From an uncultured Clostridia bacterium (lineage in GTDB: Bacteria > Bacillota > Clostridia > TANB77 > CAG-508): a DNA stretch of 64,000 nucleotides. The position numbers and the translations under genes are program-made. Below the pieces are notes generated by a model. The model saw only the letters and a program-made list of their open reading frames with translations. It was not told the DNA's origin and searched no databases. Below are positions 55,438 through 64,000 of the stretch, one piece after another. The first letter of the stretch is position 1, and every line of letters begins with the position of its first letter. The DNA is taken from the NCBI GenBank assembly GCA_934162615.1, contig CAKPJK010000001.1, positions 62,001-126,000 on the forward strand, in the 5' to 3' direction.

Positions 55438-56743
55438 ATGAAAAGAAAAATATATGATGAATTACTAGAATGGAAAGAAAATGGTATGCAAAAACCATTA
55501 ATGGTAATAGGAGCGAGACAAATTGGAAAAACATATATAATAAAGGAATTTTGTAAAGAAAAGTTCAAAAATTATATATATATAAACCTGTTTGAACAAA
55601 CTGAAATAATAAAAATATTTGATGAAGAAATAAGTACAGAAGAAAAATTTAAACGAATGAAAATATATTTGGACAAAGACATTGATCTAAAGAATACAAT
55701 AATATTTTTTGATGAAGTACAGGAAAGCGAAGAAATAATAAGTTCTTTAAAATATTTTAATGAATCAAGTGAACCATATAAAATAATATGTGCAGGAAGC
55801 CTGCTAGGAGTAAAATTAAAACGAATGAAAAAAGCATTTCCAGTAGGAAAAGTTAAGATTATCAATATGTATCCAATGGATTTTGAAGAATTTTTATTAG
55901 CAAATGGCAATGAAGAATTAATAAATGAAATAAAAAAATGTTATACGAATTTAGAACCAATGAGTGATGTATTACATAGAAAGGCTTTAGAATTATATAA
56001 ATTATATTTGTGCGTAGGAGGTATGCCAGAAGCAGTAAAAAATCTAGTTACAAATAACAAAGACATTTTAAAATTTGATAGTACAATAATTAGTGATATT
56101 ATAGAAGCATATTTAAATGATATGACAAAATATGTAGAAAATAAAGCAGAAACAGTAAAGATAGAGAATATATATAAGTCTGTTCCAGCACAATTAGGAA
56201 ATATGAGTAATAAATTTCAATATGGAAAAATAGATTCAAATGCAAGAAAAAGAGATTATGAATCATCATTAAATTGGTTATTATCAAGTACGATGGTACA
56301 AAAAAGTAATTTATTAGGAAAAGTTGAAATTCCACCACTACGGGTTTATTATACCTGACCATTTTAAATTATATTTGAGTGATGTAGGTATTCTAACTAA
56401 TATGCTACAAATAAAATATAAAGATATTATATTAGATAATTTATTACAATATAAAGGAATTATTGCGGAAAATTATGTTGCTACGCAATTATTAGTTAAT
56501 AAGCATGTGTTAATGTATTGGGAATCTGGAAATGCTGCAGAAGTTGACTTTATTATATATAATGATGATGGAATCATTCCAATAGAGGTTAAAGCAAATG
56601 ATAATGTAAGTAGTAAAAGTTTGAATGTATATGTAAAGAGGTATAATCCAAAATATTCTATTAGAATTTCTAGTAAGAATTTTGGATTTGCGAATGGTAT
56701 TAAATCAATACCATTGTATGCTACTTTTTGTATAAAAAATTAA
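55438..56743 (+). CDS. AAA_14/DUF4143 ATPase, frame broken at an in-frame CGG
   Basis: This is a single protein of about 434 residues if one base is skipped. First part: Walker A PLMVIGARQIGKTYIIKEF, Walker B NTIIFFDEVQESEEIISSLK, sensor IICAGSLLGVKL, then LYKLYLCVGGMPEAV, all typical of the AAA_14 plus DUF4143 family. The frame reads CCA CTA CGG GTT and soon meets TGA. Dropping the C at 56341 gives VEIPPLGFIIPDHFKLYLSD and the expected DUF4143 end with AENYVATQLLV, AAEVDFIIYNDDGIIPIEVK. This family is common in accessory regions; its targets are largely unknown. ATG 55438 follows AGAGGTG. Confidence 0.85.
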
Positions 56744-56769
56744 AATTGTGTAATCAATACAATTGTTTA

Positions 56770-56808
56770 AATTTCAGAGTTTGAAAAAAACTTTGAAATT
56801 TATTTTTA
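56770..56808 (+). terminator. Terminator after the ATPase gene
   Basis: AATTTCAGAGTTT pairs with AAACTTTGAAATT, followed by a T run. Confidence 0.7.
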
Positions 56809-56812
56809 ACTA

Positions 56813-56841
56813 TTGACAAAAACAAACGTTTTGCGTAAAAT
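56813..56841 (+). promoter_or_regulatory. Promoter of the RhuM-like gene
   Basis: TTGACA, a 17-base spacer containing CAAACGTTTTG (near palindrome), TAAAAT. Confidence 0.65.
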
Positions 56842-56882
56842 TATGATAGATATTTAAATGGTAATCAGATAGAAAATAAACT

Positions 56883-57437
56883 TTGAAGGGAGTTTTACTT
56901 AATGAATTAGATGAACGAAATAAATTTATAATGTATACAACAGACGATGGACAAGTTGATATTGAAGTAAGATTAGAAGATGAAAATGTATGGCTTACTC
57001 AAAACTCAATGGCTGAATTATTTGATACTACGAAACAAAACATAAGTTTACATATAAAGAATATATTTGAAGAAAAAGAACTAGGAGAAAATTCAGTTGT
57101 CAAGGAATGCTTGACAACTGCTAAAGATGGAAAAAATTATAAAACAAAATTTTATAATTTGGATTTAATTATATCAGTTGGATATAGAGTGCGATCAGTT
57201 CGAGGTACACAATTTAGAATATGGGCAAATAAATTGATAAAAGAATATCTAATAAAAGGATATAACATTAATGTTAAAAGATTCAAAAATAATGGTGGAG
57301 AGGCAATGAGTGTATTTGCAACACTTGAGCAAAAAACAAAAGAGGAACAAGAAAAAATAAGACAAGGACTTTTAGTTTATTGCAAATTAGATACTTATGC
57401 AATGGTTAAAATATGGGAAAAATTGAAAGAAATATAA
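56883..57437 (+). CDS. RhuM-family N-terminus fused to a DUF2779-like C-terminal tail
   Basis: The protein has 184 residues. Residues 15-135 match the RhuM family: MYTTDDGQVDIEVRLEDENV, WLTQNSMAELFDTTKQNISL and VGYRVRSVRGTQFRIWANKL. After about 138 the sequence changes to GGEAMSVFATLEQKTKEEQE and IRQGLLVYCKLDTYAMVKIW, which is the typical end of DUF2779 (an exonuclease-like family), not of RhuM. It is therefore a chimera or relic in which about half of RhuM and nearly all of DUF2779 are lost. The start is uncertain: TTG 56883 lies before the AAGGGAG site and an in-frame ATG is only at 56932. Confidence 0.65.
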   Translation: MKGVLLNELDERNKFIMYTTDDGQVDIEVRLEDENVWLTQNSMAELFDTTKQNISLHIKNIFEEKELGENSVVKECLTTAKDGKNYKTKFYNLDLIISVGYRVRSVRGTQFRIWANKLIKEYLIKGYNINVKRFKNNGGEAMSVFATLEQKTKEEQEKIRQGLLVYCKLDTYAMVKIWEKLKEI

Positions 57438-57479
57438 GCGAATAAAGGTATGTATATGATTATTGAAAGAAGGTTAAAA

Positions 57480-58709
57480 ATGGAAAGCATGAAAGAATTA
57501 ATAGAAAATTTGAAAAAAATAGATGTAAAAGGATCCGAAATTACAATTCTTGATATTTTAAATAAAAGTCACTATGATGAAAATTTCATATCTGATTGGC
57601 TTACATTTATATTTAATCCAGAAATAAATGGAATGGGAAACAAGCCTATATTTTCTCTAATAAATTCGTTAGATATATCTAAAAGTAATATTCAGAATGA
57701 AGATATTAAAACAAAATGGATTAACAATATAAAAGAATGTAAAGATACAATTAATAAACAAAAATTTATTAGTATAGAAAGAGAGAAAGTCATTGATGAT
57801 AATAAAAGAATAGATGTGCTAATTAAATATTCGAATACATGGATTATAGTAGAGAATAAAATAAATTCAATGGAAAATGGAACACAAACAAGAAATTATT
57901 ATAATTATATAATGAAAAAGAAGAAAGAAGCAGAAAAAGAATTAACATCAGGCAAAATTAATGTAATTTTTATTTATTTAAAACCAAATTATAACAAGTC
58001 AAAACCTAGCGAGGAGAATTTTATACCACTTACATATAGTCAATTATTTTTACAAATGTGTAAAATAAATAAAGATGACTATAACGGTAAAGAAATATAT
58101 AAATATAAATATTTAGAGGAGTTAGAAAGAATGATGAAAAATTATATGAAAGAAGAAGAATTTGATTTGAGTAATATAGCTATAAAAACTTATATCAATT
58201 ATAGAGAAGAAATAAAATCTATAGAAGAACAATATAGTGAGAATAATAAAATGTTAGTTCAAAAAATAGTAACAGAAATAGAAAACTTATTTAATAGAGA
58301 TAATGGATATGAAATCAATAAAAAAAATAATGATACTTTGATTCAAATAGGTAAAGCTACTTGGAAAAATGAAAATAAAAATGGATATTTTAATGGTATA
58401 CATTATGAAGTTGAACTTATGGAAAAAAATAATATATTAGGCTTTGATAATGTAGAATTAAAGATAGCATTACATATTGAGGATAATATTAAAGATATGG
58501 AATTAGAAAAGTTGAATAAAGAAATTAATATAGGAAAAAAAGAAAAACTAAAGGCTTATGATTATGAAAAAAATAAGTTAATAGAATATAAAGAAAAATA
58601 TAATTTTACTAATGAGAAATTTATAAATCAATCTATAGAAAAGATAATAAATAGATTAGAAAGTATAGATAAAGAATACTGCAAAAAGATTGATTCTGTA
58701 TTTGGATAA
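57480..58709 (+). CDS. PD-(D/E)XK nuclease superfamily protein
   Basis: The protein has 409 residues. The nuclease core appears at about 115-140: SIEREKVIDDNKRIDVLIKY then TWIIVENKINSMENGTQTRN, giving the D...ExK motif (RIDVL, IVENKI). The N-terminal NFISDWLTFIFNPEINGMGN resembles the PDDEXK_4 family, found near phage-defence genes. The C-terminal half is lysine- and asparagine-rich with no clear domain. ATG 57480 is chosen because AGAAGG lies 5 bases upstream. It follows the chimeric RhuM gene by 42 bases. Confidence 0.75.
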   Translation: MESMKELIENLKKIDVKGSEITILDILNKSHYDENFISDWLTFIFNPEINGMGNKPIFSLINSLDISKSNIQNEDIKTKWINNIKECKDTINKQKFISIEREKVIDDNKRIDVLIKYSNTWIIVENKINSMENGTQTRNYYNYIMKKKKEAEKELTSGKINVIFIYLKPNYNKSKPSEENFIPLTYSQLFLQMCKINKDDYNGKEIYKYKYLEELERMMKNYMKEEEFDLSNIAIKTYINYREEIKSIEEQYSENNKMLVQKIVTEIENLFNRDNGYEINKKNNDTLIQIGKATWKNENKNGYFNGIHYEVELMEKNNILGFDNVELKIALHIEDNIKDMELEKLNKEINIGKKEKLKAYDYEKNKLIEYKEKYNFTNEKFINQSIEKIINRLESIDKEYCKKIDSVFG

Positions 58710-58779
58710 TTGTTACTAGAGGAATAGAAAACAAGAAACATTATGGTATATAATAATTACAATAAAAGAGGAAAAATAA

Positions 58780-59757
58780 ATGAAAGATGTACTACATACA
58801 AATTTAGGAAATATAATTTATATTTATGATGTTCTAAAAAAGTATTCAGATGTAGATCATATTTTAAGTGTAAAAGATATTATAAAATATGTAAAAAAAG
58901 AATTTGATGAAGAAATAGAAGATAGAACAGTAAGAAGAAACATAAGAGTGCTAATAGAAAAATTAGACATAGATATAGAAACATTTAAAGAAAATAGACG
59001 AGGTTATTATTTAAGAACAAAAGATTTTGAGTTTAGTGAAATAAAAATGATAATAGATTTACTACATTATTCAAAATTTATGGAAGAAACATTTTCAGTT
59101 GAAATAGAAGAAAAATTAAAAGGTTTATTAAGTATATATGAACAAAAAACAATTAATGAAACAGAAAAAACAGAAGTATATAGCAAAAATATAAAGACAA
59201 TAAATAAAGATGTATTAAATAACATAGAAGTATTATCTAATAGTATAAAATCTAAAACAAAAGTTAAAATTGAATATTATAGATATGATCTAAATAAAAA
59301 ATTAAAACTAGAAACAACAAAAAGAGTAAGCCCATATGCTATTTTTTGCGAAAATGAATTTTATTACTTAATAGCATATAACGAAAAATTTAATGAATTA
59401 TCATATTTTAGATTAGATAGAATTAAAAATATTAAATCAACTGAAATACCAAATGTTAAAACTAATCAATCAATTAAAGATTTTGTACAAAGTTCTGTAT
59501 ATATGTTTGGTGGAGAGAGAGAAGTAATAGAGTTAAAATGTGATATGTTAATATTAGATGCTGTAATAGAAAAATTCGGAACCAATATAGAAATTCAAAA
59601 AATAGATGATAATCATTTTAAAGTGAAATTATATGTTTGTCCTAAAGGACTAAAAATGTGGATTATGCAATATTTGAATTATGTGGAAGTTTTAGAACCA
59701 ACATCAATTCGAGAAGAATTAAAAAATAATTTAAAAGAAATACTAAAAAGATATTAA
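58780..59757 (+). CDS. WYL-domain transcriptional regulator
   Basis: The protein has 325 residues. An N-terminal winged helix (about 10-75, with VKDIIKYVKKEFDEEIEDRT and RRNIRVLIEKLDIDIETF) is followed by a WYL domain (about 150-235, with KTKVKIEYYRYDLNKKLKLE, VSPYAIFCENEFYYLIAYNE, LSYFRLDRIKNI) and a WCX-type C-terminal region. WYL regulators commonly control phage-defence islands in response to ligands or nucleic acids. ATG 58780 follows AAGAGG. The next gene starts after a terminator-like hairpin. Confidence 0.85.
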   Translation: MKDVLHTNLGNIIYIYDVLKKYSDVDHILSVKDIIKYVKKEFDEEIEDRTVRRNIRVLIEKLDIDIETFKENRRGYYLRTKDFEFSEIKMIIDLLHYSKFMEETFSVEIEEKLKGLLSIYEQKTINETEKTEVYSKNIKTINKDVLNNIEVLSNSIKSKTKVKIEYYRYDLNKKLKLETTKRVSPYAIFCENEFYYLIAYNEKFNELSYFRLDRIKNIKSTEIPNVKTNQSIKDFVQSSVYMFGGEREVIELKCDMLILDAVIEKFGTNIEIQKIDDNHFKVKLYVCPKGLKMWIMQYLNYVEVLEPTSIREELKNNLKEILKRY

Positions 59758-59812
59758 ATAGAATTAAATGTAACATAAATACATAATATGACCAATGCAT
59801 TTTACAATGAAT

Positions 59813-59851
59813 AAAAAATCCTATATACTAATAATGTAGATAGGATTTTTT
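59813..59851 (+). terminator. Terminator-like hairpin between the WYL gene and the AAA gene
   Basis: AAAAAATCCTAT pairs with ATAGGATTTTTT. It lies only 27 bases before the AAA start codon with no room for a full promoter after it, so it may act as an attenuator. Confidence 0.65.
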
Positions 59852-59878
59852 AAAATTGTGAAGGGAATTGGAATTAAA

Positions 59879-61471
59879 ATGGAAAATTTAGAAAAACATA
59901 GTATAATAAAGAAAGAAGAAACTACAGAAGATATTTTAAAAAGTTTAGATAAGTGTTATGGTGTAACTTTTTTTAGAAATAAACTAAAAGAGTATGTAGA
60001 ATATATTAGACTAAAAAAAGAAAATAAGATAAATATAGGAAATGATAATATTATACTGTTCTGTGATAACGATTCTAAAGATTATGAAAAAGAAGTTGAG
60101 ATAATTAGTAAAATATTGATAAAAGAAGACATAATAAAAGATGATAAAATAACAATTATTACTGATTTATATACTTTAAAAAATACTGGATTTGAGAAAA
60201 ATAAACTTTATATTATAGATGATGAAAATAAGATTGATAGAAAATTAGAATCAATCATTAAAAAGAATCCAAATTGCATATTTGTTGTTATAATAAAAGA
60301 TTCAAAATTAATGTCAAAAAGAGATAAAGATAACACACTAGAAATGTTACAAAGAAACTTTTATTGGGAACTAAATATAATAGAGCCTACGCAAGAAGAA
60401 AAGATACAATATATAAACAATGTAGCAAAACAAAATGGTTTAAAAATAAATTTAGAAGATTGGATAATAAAATCTATTGCAAAAAATTCAATGATAGAAT
60501 TGGATAAAACACTTATTAGAGCTTGTATTAAAGCCAATAAACGAGAATTAAAAGAAATAAATACAGATTGTTTTGATTTAGACGATATATTGTTTAAATG
60601 GGATAATCCTAAAACAGAAAAAAAATCCGAACATGGATTACGCCAATTAAATTCTTTAATTGGATTAAATGATGTAAAAGAACAAATAAAGAAAATATTA
60701 AGCTACGTTGAAGTAGATTTTGAACGAGGCGGGCAAGGAAGAACTATGCTACACATGTGTATGAGTGGAAATCCTGGTACAGGAAAATCTACTGTAGCAA
60801 GAATAATCGGCGATATATTTGCAGAAAATGAAATATTAAGCACTAAAAAAATTTTTGTAGAAGTTGGTCGAGAAGACTTAATTGGTGAATATGTAGGACA
60901 TACAGCAGCAAAAACAAAAAAGGTTATTGAGCAAGCAATAGGTGGTGTATTGTTTATAGATGAAGCATATTCACTAATACAAGGCTCAGATGGACGAAGG
61001 AATGACTATGGCTATGAATGTATAGCAACATTAATAAAAGAAATGGAAAATCATAGAGAAGATTTGTGTGTTATATTAGCAGGTTATCCAGAAGAAATGG
61101 AAAGACTGATTAGTGCGAATTCAGGTTTCAAAAGCAGAATACAATTTTTTATAGATTTTCCAGATTATAATGTAGAAGAATTATATGAGATATTTTTAGA
61201 ACAACTTAAAGAACAATTTCTTAAATTAGAAAAAGGTTGTAAAGAAATTGTAACCCAGTATTTTGAAAACGAAGTAAAATTAAAAAAAGAAAATTTTGGA
61301 AATGGTCGTTTAGTAAGAAATCTAGTAGAAAAGATAAAATTTGAACAAGCTGTGCGAATCAAAGAAAAAGATAGTGATGATTTATATACAATAATACCAC
61401 AAGACATAAAAAATGTGGTAGATAAAATTAAAACTGTAGAGAATAAAAAAAGAATAGGATTCGGTGGATAA
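59879..61471 (+). CDS. CbbX/SpoVK-type AAA+ ATPase with a degenerate N-terminal AAA-like domain
   Basis: The protein has 530 residues. The C-terminal AAA+ domain is complete: CMSGNPGTGKSTVARIIGDI (Walker A), GEYVGHTAAKTKKVIEQAIG, VLFIDEAYSLIQGSDGR (Walker B), CVILAGYPEEMERLI and FKSRIQFFIDFPDY (arginine finger region), as in CbbX, SpoVK and EccA-like proteins. The N-terminal 240 residues (NNIILFCDNDSKDYE in place of a Walker A; LYIIDDENKIDRKLES) look like a second AAA core that lost nucleotide-binding residues; this is inference. ATG 59879 is preferred (GGAATTAAA before it). It starts the unit of unknown genes that follows. Confidence 0.78.
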   Translation: MENLEKHSIIKKEETTEDILKSLDKCYGVTFFRNKLKEYVEYIRLKKENKINIGNDNIILFCDNDSKDYEKEVEIISKILIKEDIIKDDKITIITDLYTLKNTGFEKNKLYIIDDENKIDRKLESIIKKNPNCIFVVIIKDSKLMSKRDKDNTLEMLQRNFYWELNIIEPTQEEKIQYINNVAKQNGLKINLEDWIIKSIAKNSMIELDKTLIRACIKANKRELKEINTDCFDLDDILFKWDNPKTEKKSEHGLRQLNSLIGLNDVKEQIKKILSYVEVDFERGGQGRTMLHMCMSGNPGTGKSTVARIIGDIFAENEILSTKKIFVEVGREDLIGEYVGHTAAKTKKVIEQAIGGVLFIDEAYSLIQGSDGRRNDYGYECIATLIKEMENHREDLCVILAGYPEEMERLISANSGFKSRIQFFIDFPDYNVEELYEIFLEQLKEQFLKLEKGCKEIVTQYFENEVKLKKENFGNGRLVRNLVEKIKFEQAVRIKEKDSDDLYTIIPQDIKNVVDKIKTVENKKRIGFGG

Positions 61472-61496
61472 AAAATAAAGAAGGGATGTATAGAAA

Positions 61497-62375
61497 ATGA
61501 GTTATGTAATGCAAAAAATAAATCAAGATATATTGAAAAGTAAGAAGTTTGAACATTTAGCTTTATGGTTTTCAAACTTAGACACTGCAATCATAGAAAG
61601 AAAAGCAATCAGGAAATTTGAAATAGATACCATTTTGACAGGTGGTAGGTTTAATGAAAAGAGTGTATTAAAATTTAGATTAGAATTAAATAAAGAATAT
61701 TGTGATAATAAGTTATTAGAATATGACTATGATCCAGAAGGCAGAATACCAATAAAAGAAAGAGAAACGATTACAAAATTAATAGATAATAAACAACATA
61801 TATGCATTCAAGACCTATTTTTATTGGACCAAGATTTAAAGCAATATGATAAATATAATGTTTTTTACAAATATACAGATATAGGCACATCAAATACAGA
61901 TGTGTATATTTGTAAAAGAATAACAGAAGATACGATTTATTTGATGATGGATATGCCCTTTGAAATAGCAATTATAGATTCAGAATTTGAACTTGCTTCT
62001 GATAAATATCTTCTAAAAAGAGAAAAAGAACAATCAAATAAAGTGGATTTCGCAAGAGAAAAGAAAGCAGTAGAAGAGTTTATGAAAGATAATAATGAAA
62101 TGCTTGATTTTGACTTTGTTGATATTCCTAATTCAGTATATTTTTATAGAATATGTTTTATAGAAGAAGAGTTGAATATTTTAAACAGAAATGGTTATAT
62201 GACAATTGAAGAGACAATAGAAGCATTAAAAAAAGAACTACCAATAAAATATCCAAATCAATATGTAGATATACAAATAATAATAGAAAAACATTATTTT
62301 TCTAATGAATATGCTTATTGTAAAGTGACATTTAATAGAAAATGGGAAGTTATTAAAATAGAAACAAGCATATAG
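61497..62375 (+). CDS. Unknown protein in the AAA cluster
   Basis: The soluble protein has 292 residues with no recognised domain. The start FEHLALWFSNLDTAIIERKA and the segments NVFYKYTDIGTSNTDVYICK and NSVYFYRICFIEEELNIL suggest an alpha/beta protein. A coiled segment (REKKAVEEFMKDNNEM) lies in the middle. ATG 61497 with AGAAGGG upstream. It sits 25 bases after the AAA gene and 18 bases before the DnaB-like gene, so the three are surely co-transcribed. It is probably a substrate or effector of the AAA protein. Confidence 0.7.
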   Translation: MSYVMQKINQDILKSKKFEHLALWFSNLDTAIIERKAIRKFEIDTILTGGRFNEKSVLKFRLELNKEYCDNKLLEYDYDPEGRIPIKERETITKLIDNKQHICIQDLFLLDQDLKQYDKYNVFYKYTDIGTSNTDVYICKRITEDTIYLMMDMPFEIAIIDSEFELASDKYLLKREKEQSNKVDFAREKKAVEEFMKDNNEMLDFDFVDIPNSVYFYRICFIEEELNILNRNGYMTIEETIEALKKELPIKYPNQYVDIQIIIEKHYFSNEYAYCKVTFNRKWEVIKIETSI

Positions 62376-62393
62376 AGAAGGAGAGAAATTACA

Positions 62394-62831
62394 ATGAAAA
62401 TAAAAGAAATTAGTGATGTCAATAAAATTTTAACAGAAATCTCAAACATAGATGACAGTATAAAAAAGTCAGATAGAGAAGAATTAATTATATTAAATTT
62501 AAAGAATTATACAAAAGACGTAGCTTTAGAAGTCATTTCTAATGTGTTACAAAAAATAAATAATCCAATTGCAATTTTTAGTTCAAGGGTAAATAAAAAA
62601 CAAATTATAAATAAAATCTTGTCTAATGATTCAAATATTGATTATAGCAAAATAGAAAAAGGACAAATAAATAGTGAAGAATGGGATGGACTTACAAAAA
62701 TAATAAAAACACTTTCGGAAAAAGAAATTTATATAGATGATACATTAGAAAATGGGGTGCAAGAGATTATTGCCAAAAGTAGAGATTTAAAAGAAAAGAA
62801 AGATATAAGAATTATAATATTGATGGATTAA
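62394..62831 (+). CDS. DnaB-helicase-like pseudo-ATPase fragment
   Basis: The protein has 145 residues. The middle and end follow the RecA core of DnaB-type helicases: PIAIFSSRVNKKQIINKIL aligns with the DnaB strand PVAIFSLEMSKEQL, DYSKIEKGQINSEEWDGLTK with the RTGRLSDEEW region, and EIYIDDTLENGVQEIIAKSR with PIYIDDTPGISVSEIRSKAR. The place of the Walker A carries LNLKNYTKDVAL and lacks the GKT. The protein stops at IRIIILMD, exactly at the Walker B strand. It cannot be a working helicase. Clear ribosome site AGAAGGAGAG and its cluster position suggest it is retained on purpose. Confidence 0.65.
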   Translation: MKIKEISDVNKILTEISNIDDSIKKSDREELIILNLKNYTKDVALEVISNVLQKINNPIAIFSSRVNKKQIINKILSNDSNIDYSKIEKGQINSEEWDGLTKIIKTLSEKEIYIDDTLENGVQEIIAKSRDLKEKKDIRIIILMD

Positions 62832-62868
62832 TATTGTTATCATACTAAAAAATAGGGAGAAACAAAAA

Positions 62869-64000
62869 ATGAAACTATATTTAGTAGAAGTAAGCGTATT
62901 TACTTTATTAGATTGTGATATTGTATTTGATACAAGTTACTATTCCAATGTATATAGCAGTTTTGAACAAGCTAAAAAAGAGGGATTGAAACACTTAAAA
63001 ACAACCATGAAAGATATAGAAACAAATCAAAATAAAATATTTGAAGAGATTTTAAAAAATAAACAAGTTGATTATATTTTTAATATAATACGGAATAGAT
63101 GATTTAGAATATGCAGAAAACTTTGATATTGATTATGATGCTTATCATAAAGAAGAATATAATAAATTAGAACCTACACATAAGGTATATCATTTAAATT
63201 ATGCAGGAAATATTTTATATATGATGTATGAATATCGATATAAAAATAGTTTGACAGATACAAAACATAGTATTGAATTATATCCAGAAGATTTAGAAGA
63301 AGAGGCAAGTGAAAAATTTAAAATTGGAGATATTGTAAAGTTAAAGCATAATTTAGAAAAAGGTGAAGGTTATATAGACGACAATACAGATAGAATATAT
63401 GTTGTGCGATGGCTACCAAGAAAATTTAATGGAGAAAAATATTTTGAAAATAAATATGCCTTAATTTCCTTCTATAAGATGAGTAACAATCAATGGAAAA
63501 ATAAAGAATTGTTTACATTTGAATACTTTGAAAAAGACATAGAAAAATATAATGGAGTAATTGAAGAAGATTCAGAATATAATTTATTAAGTAGAATTGT
63601 AAAAGGAGATTTAGAAATATCAAAAAGAGATTATTGGAATGAAATTAAAGTTGGAAAAACGCCATTAAATATCAATACTTTTGAGGAAGCAACTTTTGAT
63701 AATTGTGATAATTGGGGATGGTATTCTACAGCTCTTACTGTACGCAAAACAGGATTAAAAACTAACATATATCCAGAAAAGAATAGGTCTAAAAGTAGTA
63801 ATGTACGTGTTCATAATGATTTACCTAGAATTCGTGTTGCAAATAATGAAAATAAATATGGAGATACATTTAGCATTACATTAGAAGAAAATCCAAGAGT
63901 GATTATAGGAGAAAATAAACTTTCAAAAGAAGCTTTTGATAAAATATGTGATTTTGTAAGGAAAAATTTAGATATATTATTAAAACATTTTGAGCCAGAT
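62869..64000 (+). CDS. Unknown large protein, frame broken at an in-frame CGG, runs off the window
   Basis: ATG 62869 follows TAGGGAG. The first 74 codons (MKLYLVEVSVFTLLDCDIVF ... NKQVDYIFNII) reach CGG at 63091 and then TGA at 63100. Skipping the C gives GIDDLEYAENFDIDYDAYHK and a frame that stays open for 303 codons to the end of the window (SEKFKIGDIVKLKHNLEKGE, RIYVVRWLPRKFNGEKYFEN, NCDNWGWYSTALTVRKTGL). The total is more than 377 residues. No domain is recognised. The open frame after the shift has normal codon use for this region, so the gene is likely functional with a +1 shift or an erroneous base. Confidence 0.7.

Noticed and set aside
43760..63102. Reassignment of CGG to another amino acid instead of frameshifting
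   Set aside because: Reading CGG as any amino acid without a shift leaves premature stops in all cases; only a one-base skip restores the proteins.

Overview
The window is very AT-rich DNA from a spore-forming member of the Clostridia. Sporulation and germination genes are scattered through it: gerMN, spmA/spmB, spoIIR, sleB-ypeB and an alpha/beta SASP. Core gene order is typical of Bacillota: trmN6/yabB-rsmI-abrB, SRP RNA-dnaX-ybaB-recR and murF-ddl. No species can be named from the sequence alone.

Layout. 1-9366: edge of a 2-hydroxyacyl-CoA dehydratase activase, gerMN, a small locus that looks like a type I toxin-antitoxin module, tRNA/rRNA methyltransferases, abrB, spmAB, another tiny hydrophobic peptide gene, then rlmH, walJ, murA and spoIIR on the minus strand. 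9635-14181: nucleotide-sugar and hexose-phosphate metabolism (UDP-sugar pyrophosphorylase, phosphohexomutase) and ttcA. 14503-32935: two paralogous giant surface proteins (about 2,880 and 2,960 residues) with Cna-B/SdrD-B-type modules. Between them lies a small PBECR-type nuclease gene with a highly structured RNA at its 3' side. 33085-42769: tRNA-Arg(CCU), SRP RNA, dnaX-ybaB-recR, membrane and glycolipid genes, sleB-ypeB and a VanW protein. 42931-44040: SASP, an XRE regulator and the remains of an integrase. 44184-55200: murF, ddl, a DnaJ-like protein, an isolated VirD4-type coupling ATPase with two unknown genes, a YhaO/YhaN (SbcDC-like) pair and prfA. 55302-64000: an accessory island with a DUF4143 ATPase, a RhuM/DUF2779 chimera, a PD-(D/E)XK nuclease, a WYL regulator, a CbbX-like AAA protein, a DnaB-like pseudo-ATPase and unknown genes, running off the window.

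Main observation. Reading by eye, I found no CGG codon used as ordinary arginine in any intact gene. In-frame CGG occurs at exactly the points where genes are otherwise broken: the VirD4 ATPase (49138), the DUF4143 ATPase (56341), the last gene (63091) and the integrase remnant (43805). At all four, skipping only the C of CGG restores the protein and gives glycine. A fifth CGG lies in a short upstream ORF of prfA (54078), where the same +1 shift enters the prfA frame. This fits an unassigned or starved CGG codon that triggers +1 frameshifting. A systematic sequence artefact must also be excluded.

Other strong leads are the Fst-like toxin-antitoxin locus at 1290-1557 with an orphan antitoxin copy at 1974-2082, the nuclease with an RNA switch-like 3' region at 23177-23711, and the possible defence cluster at 58780-64000.
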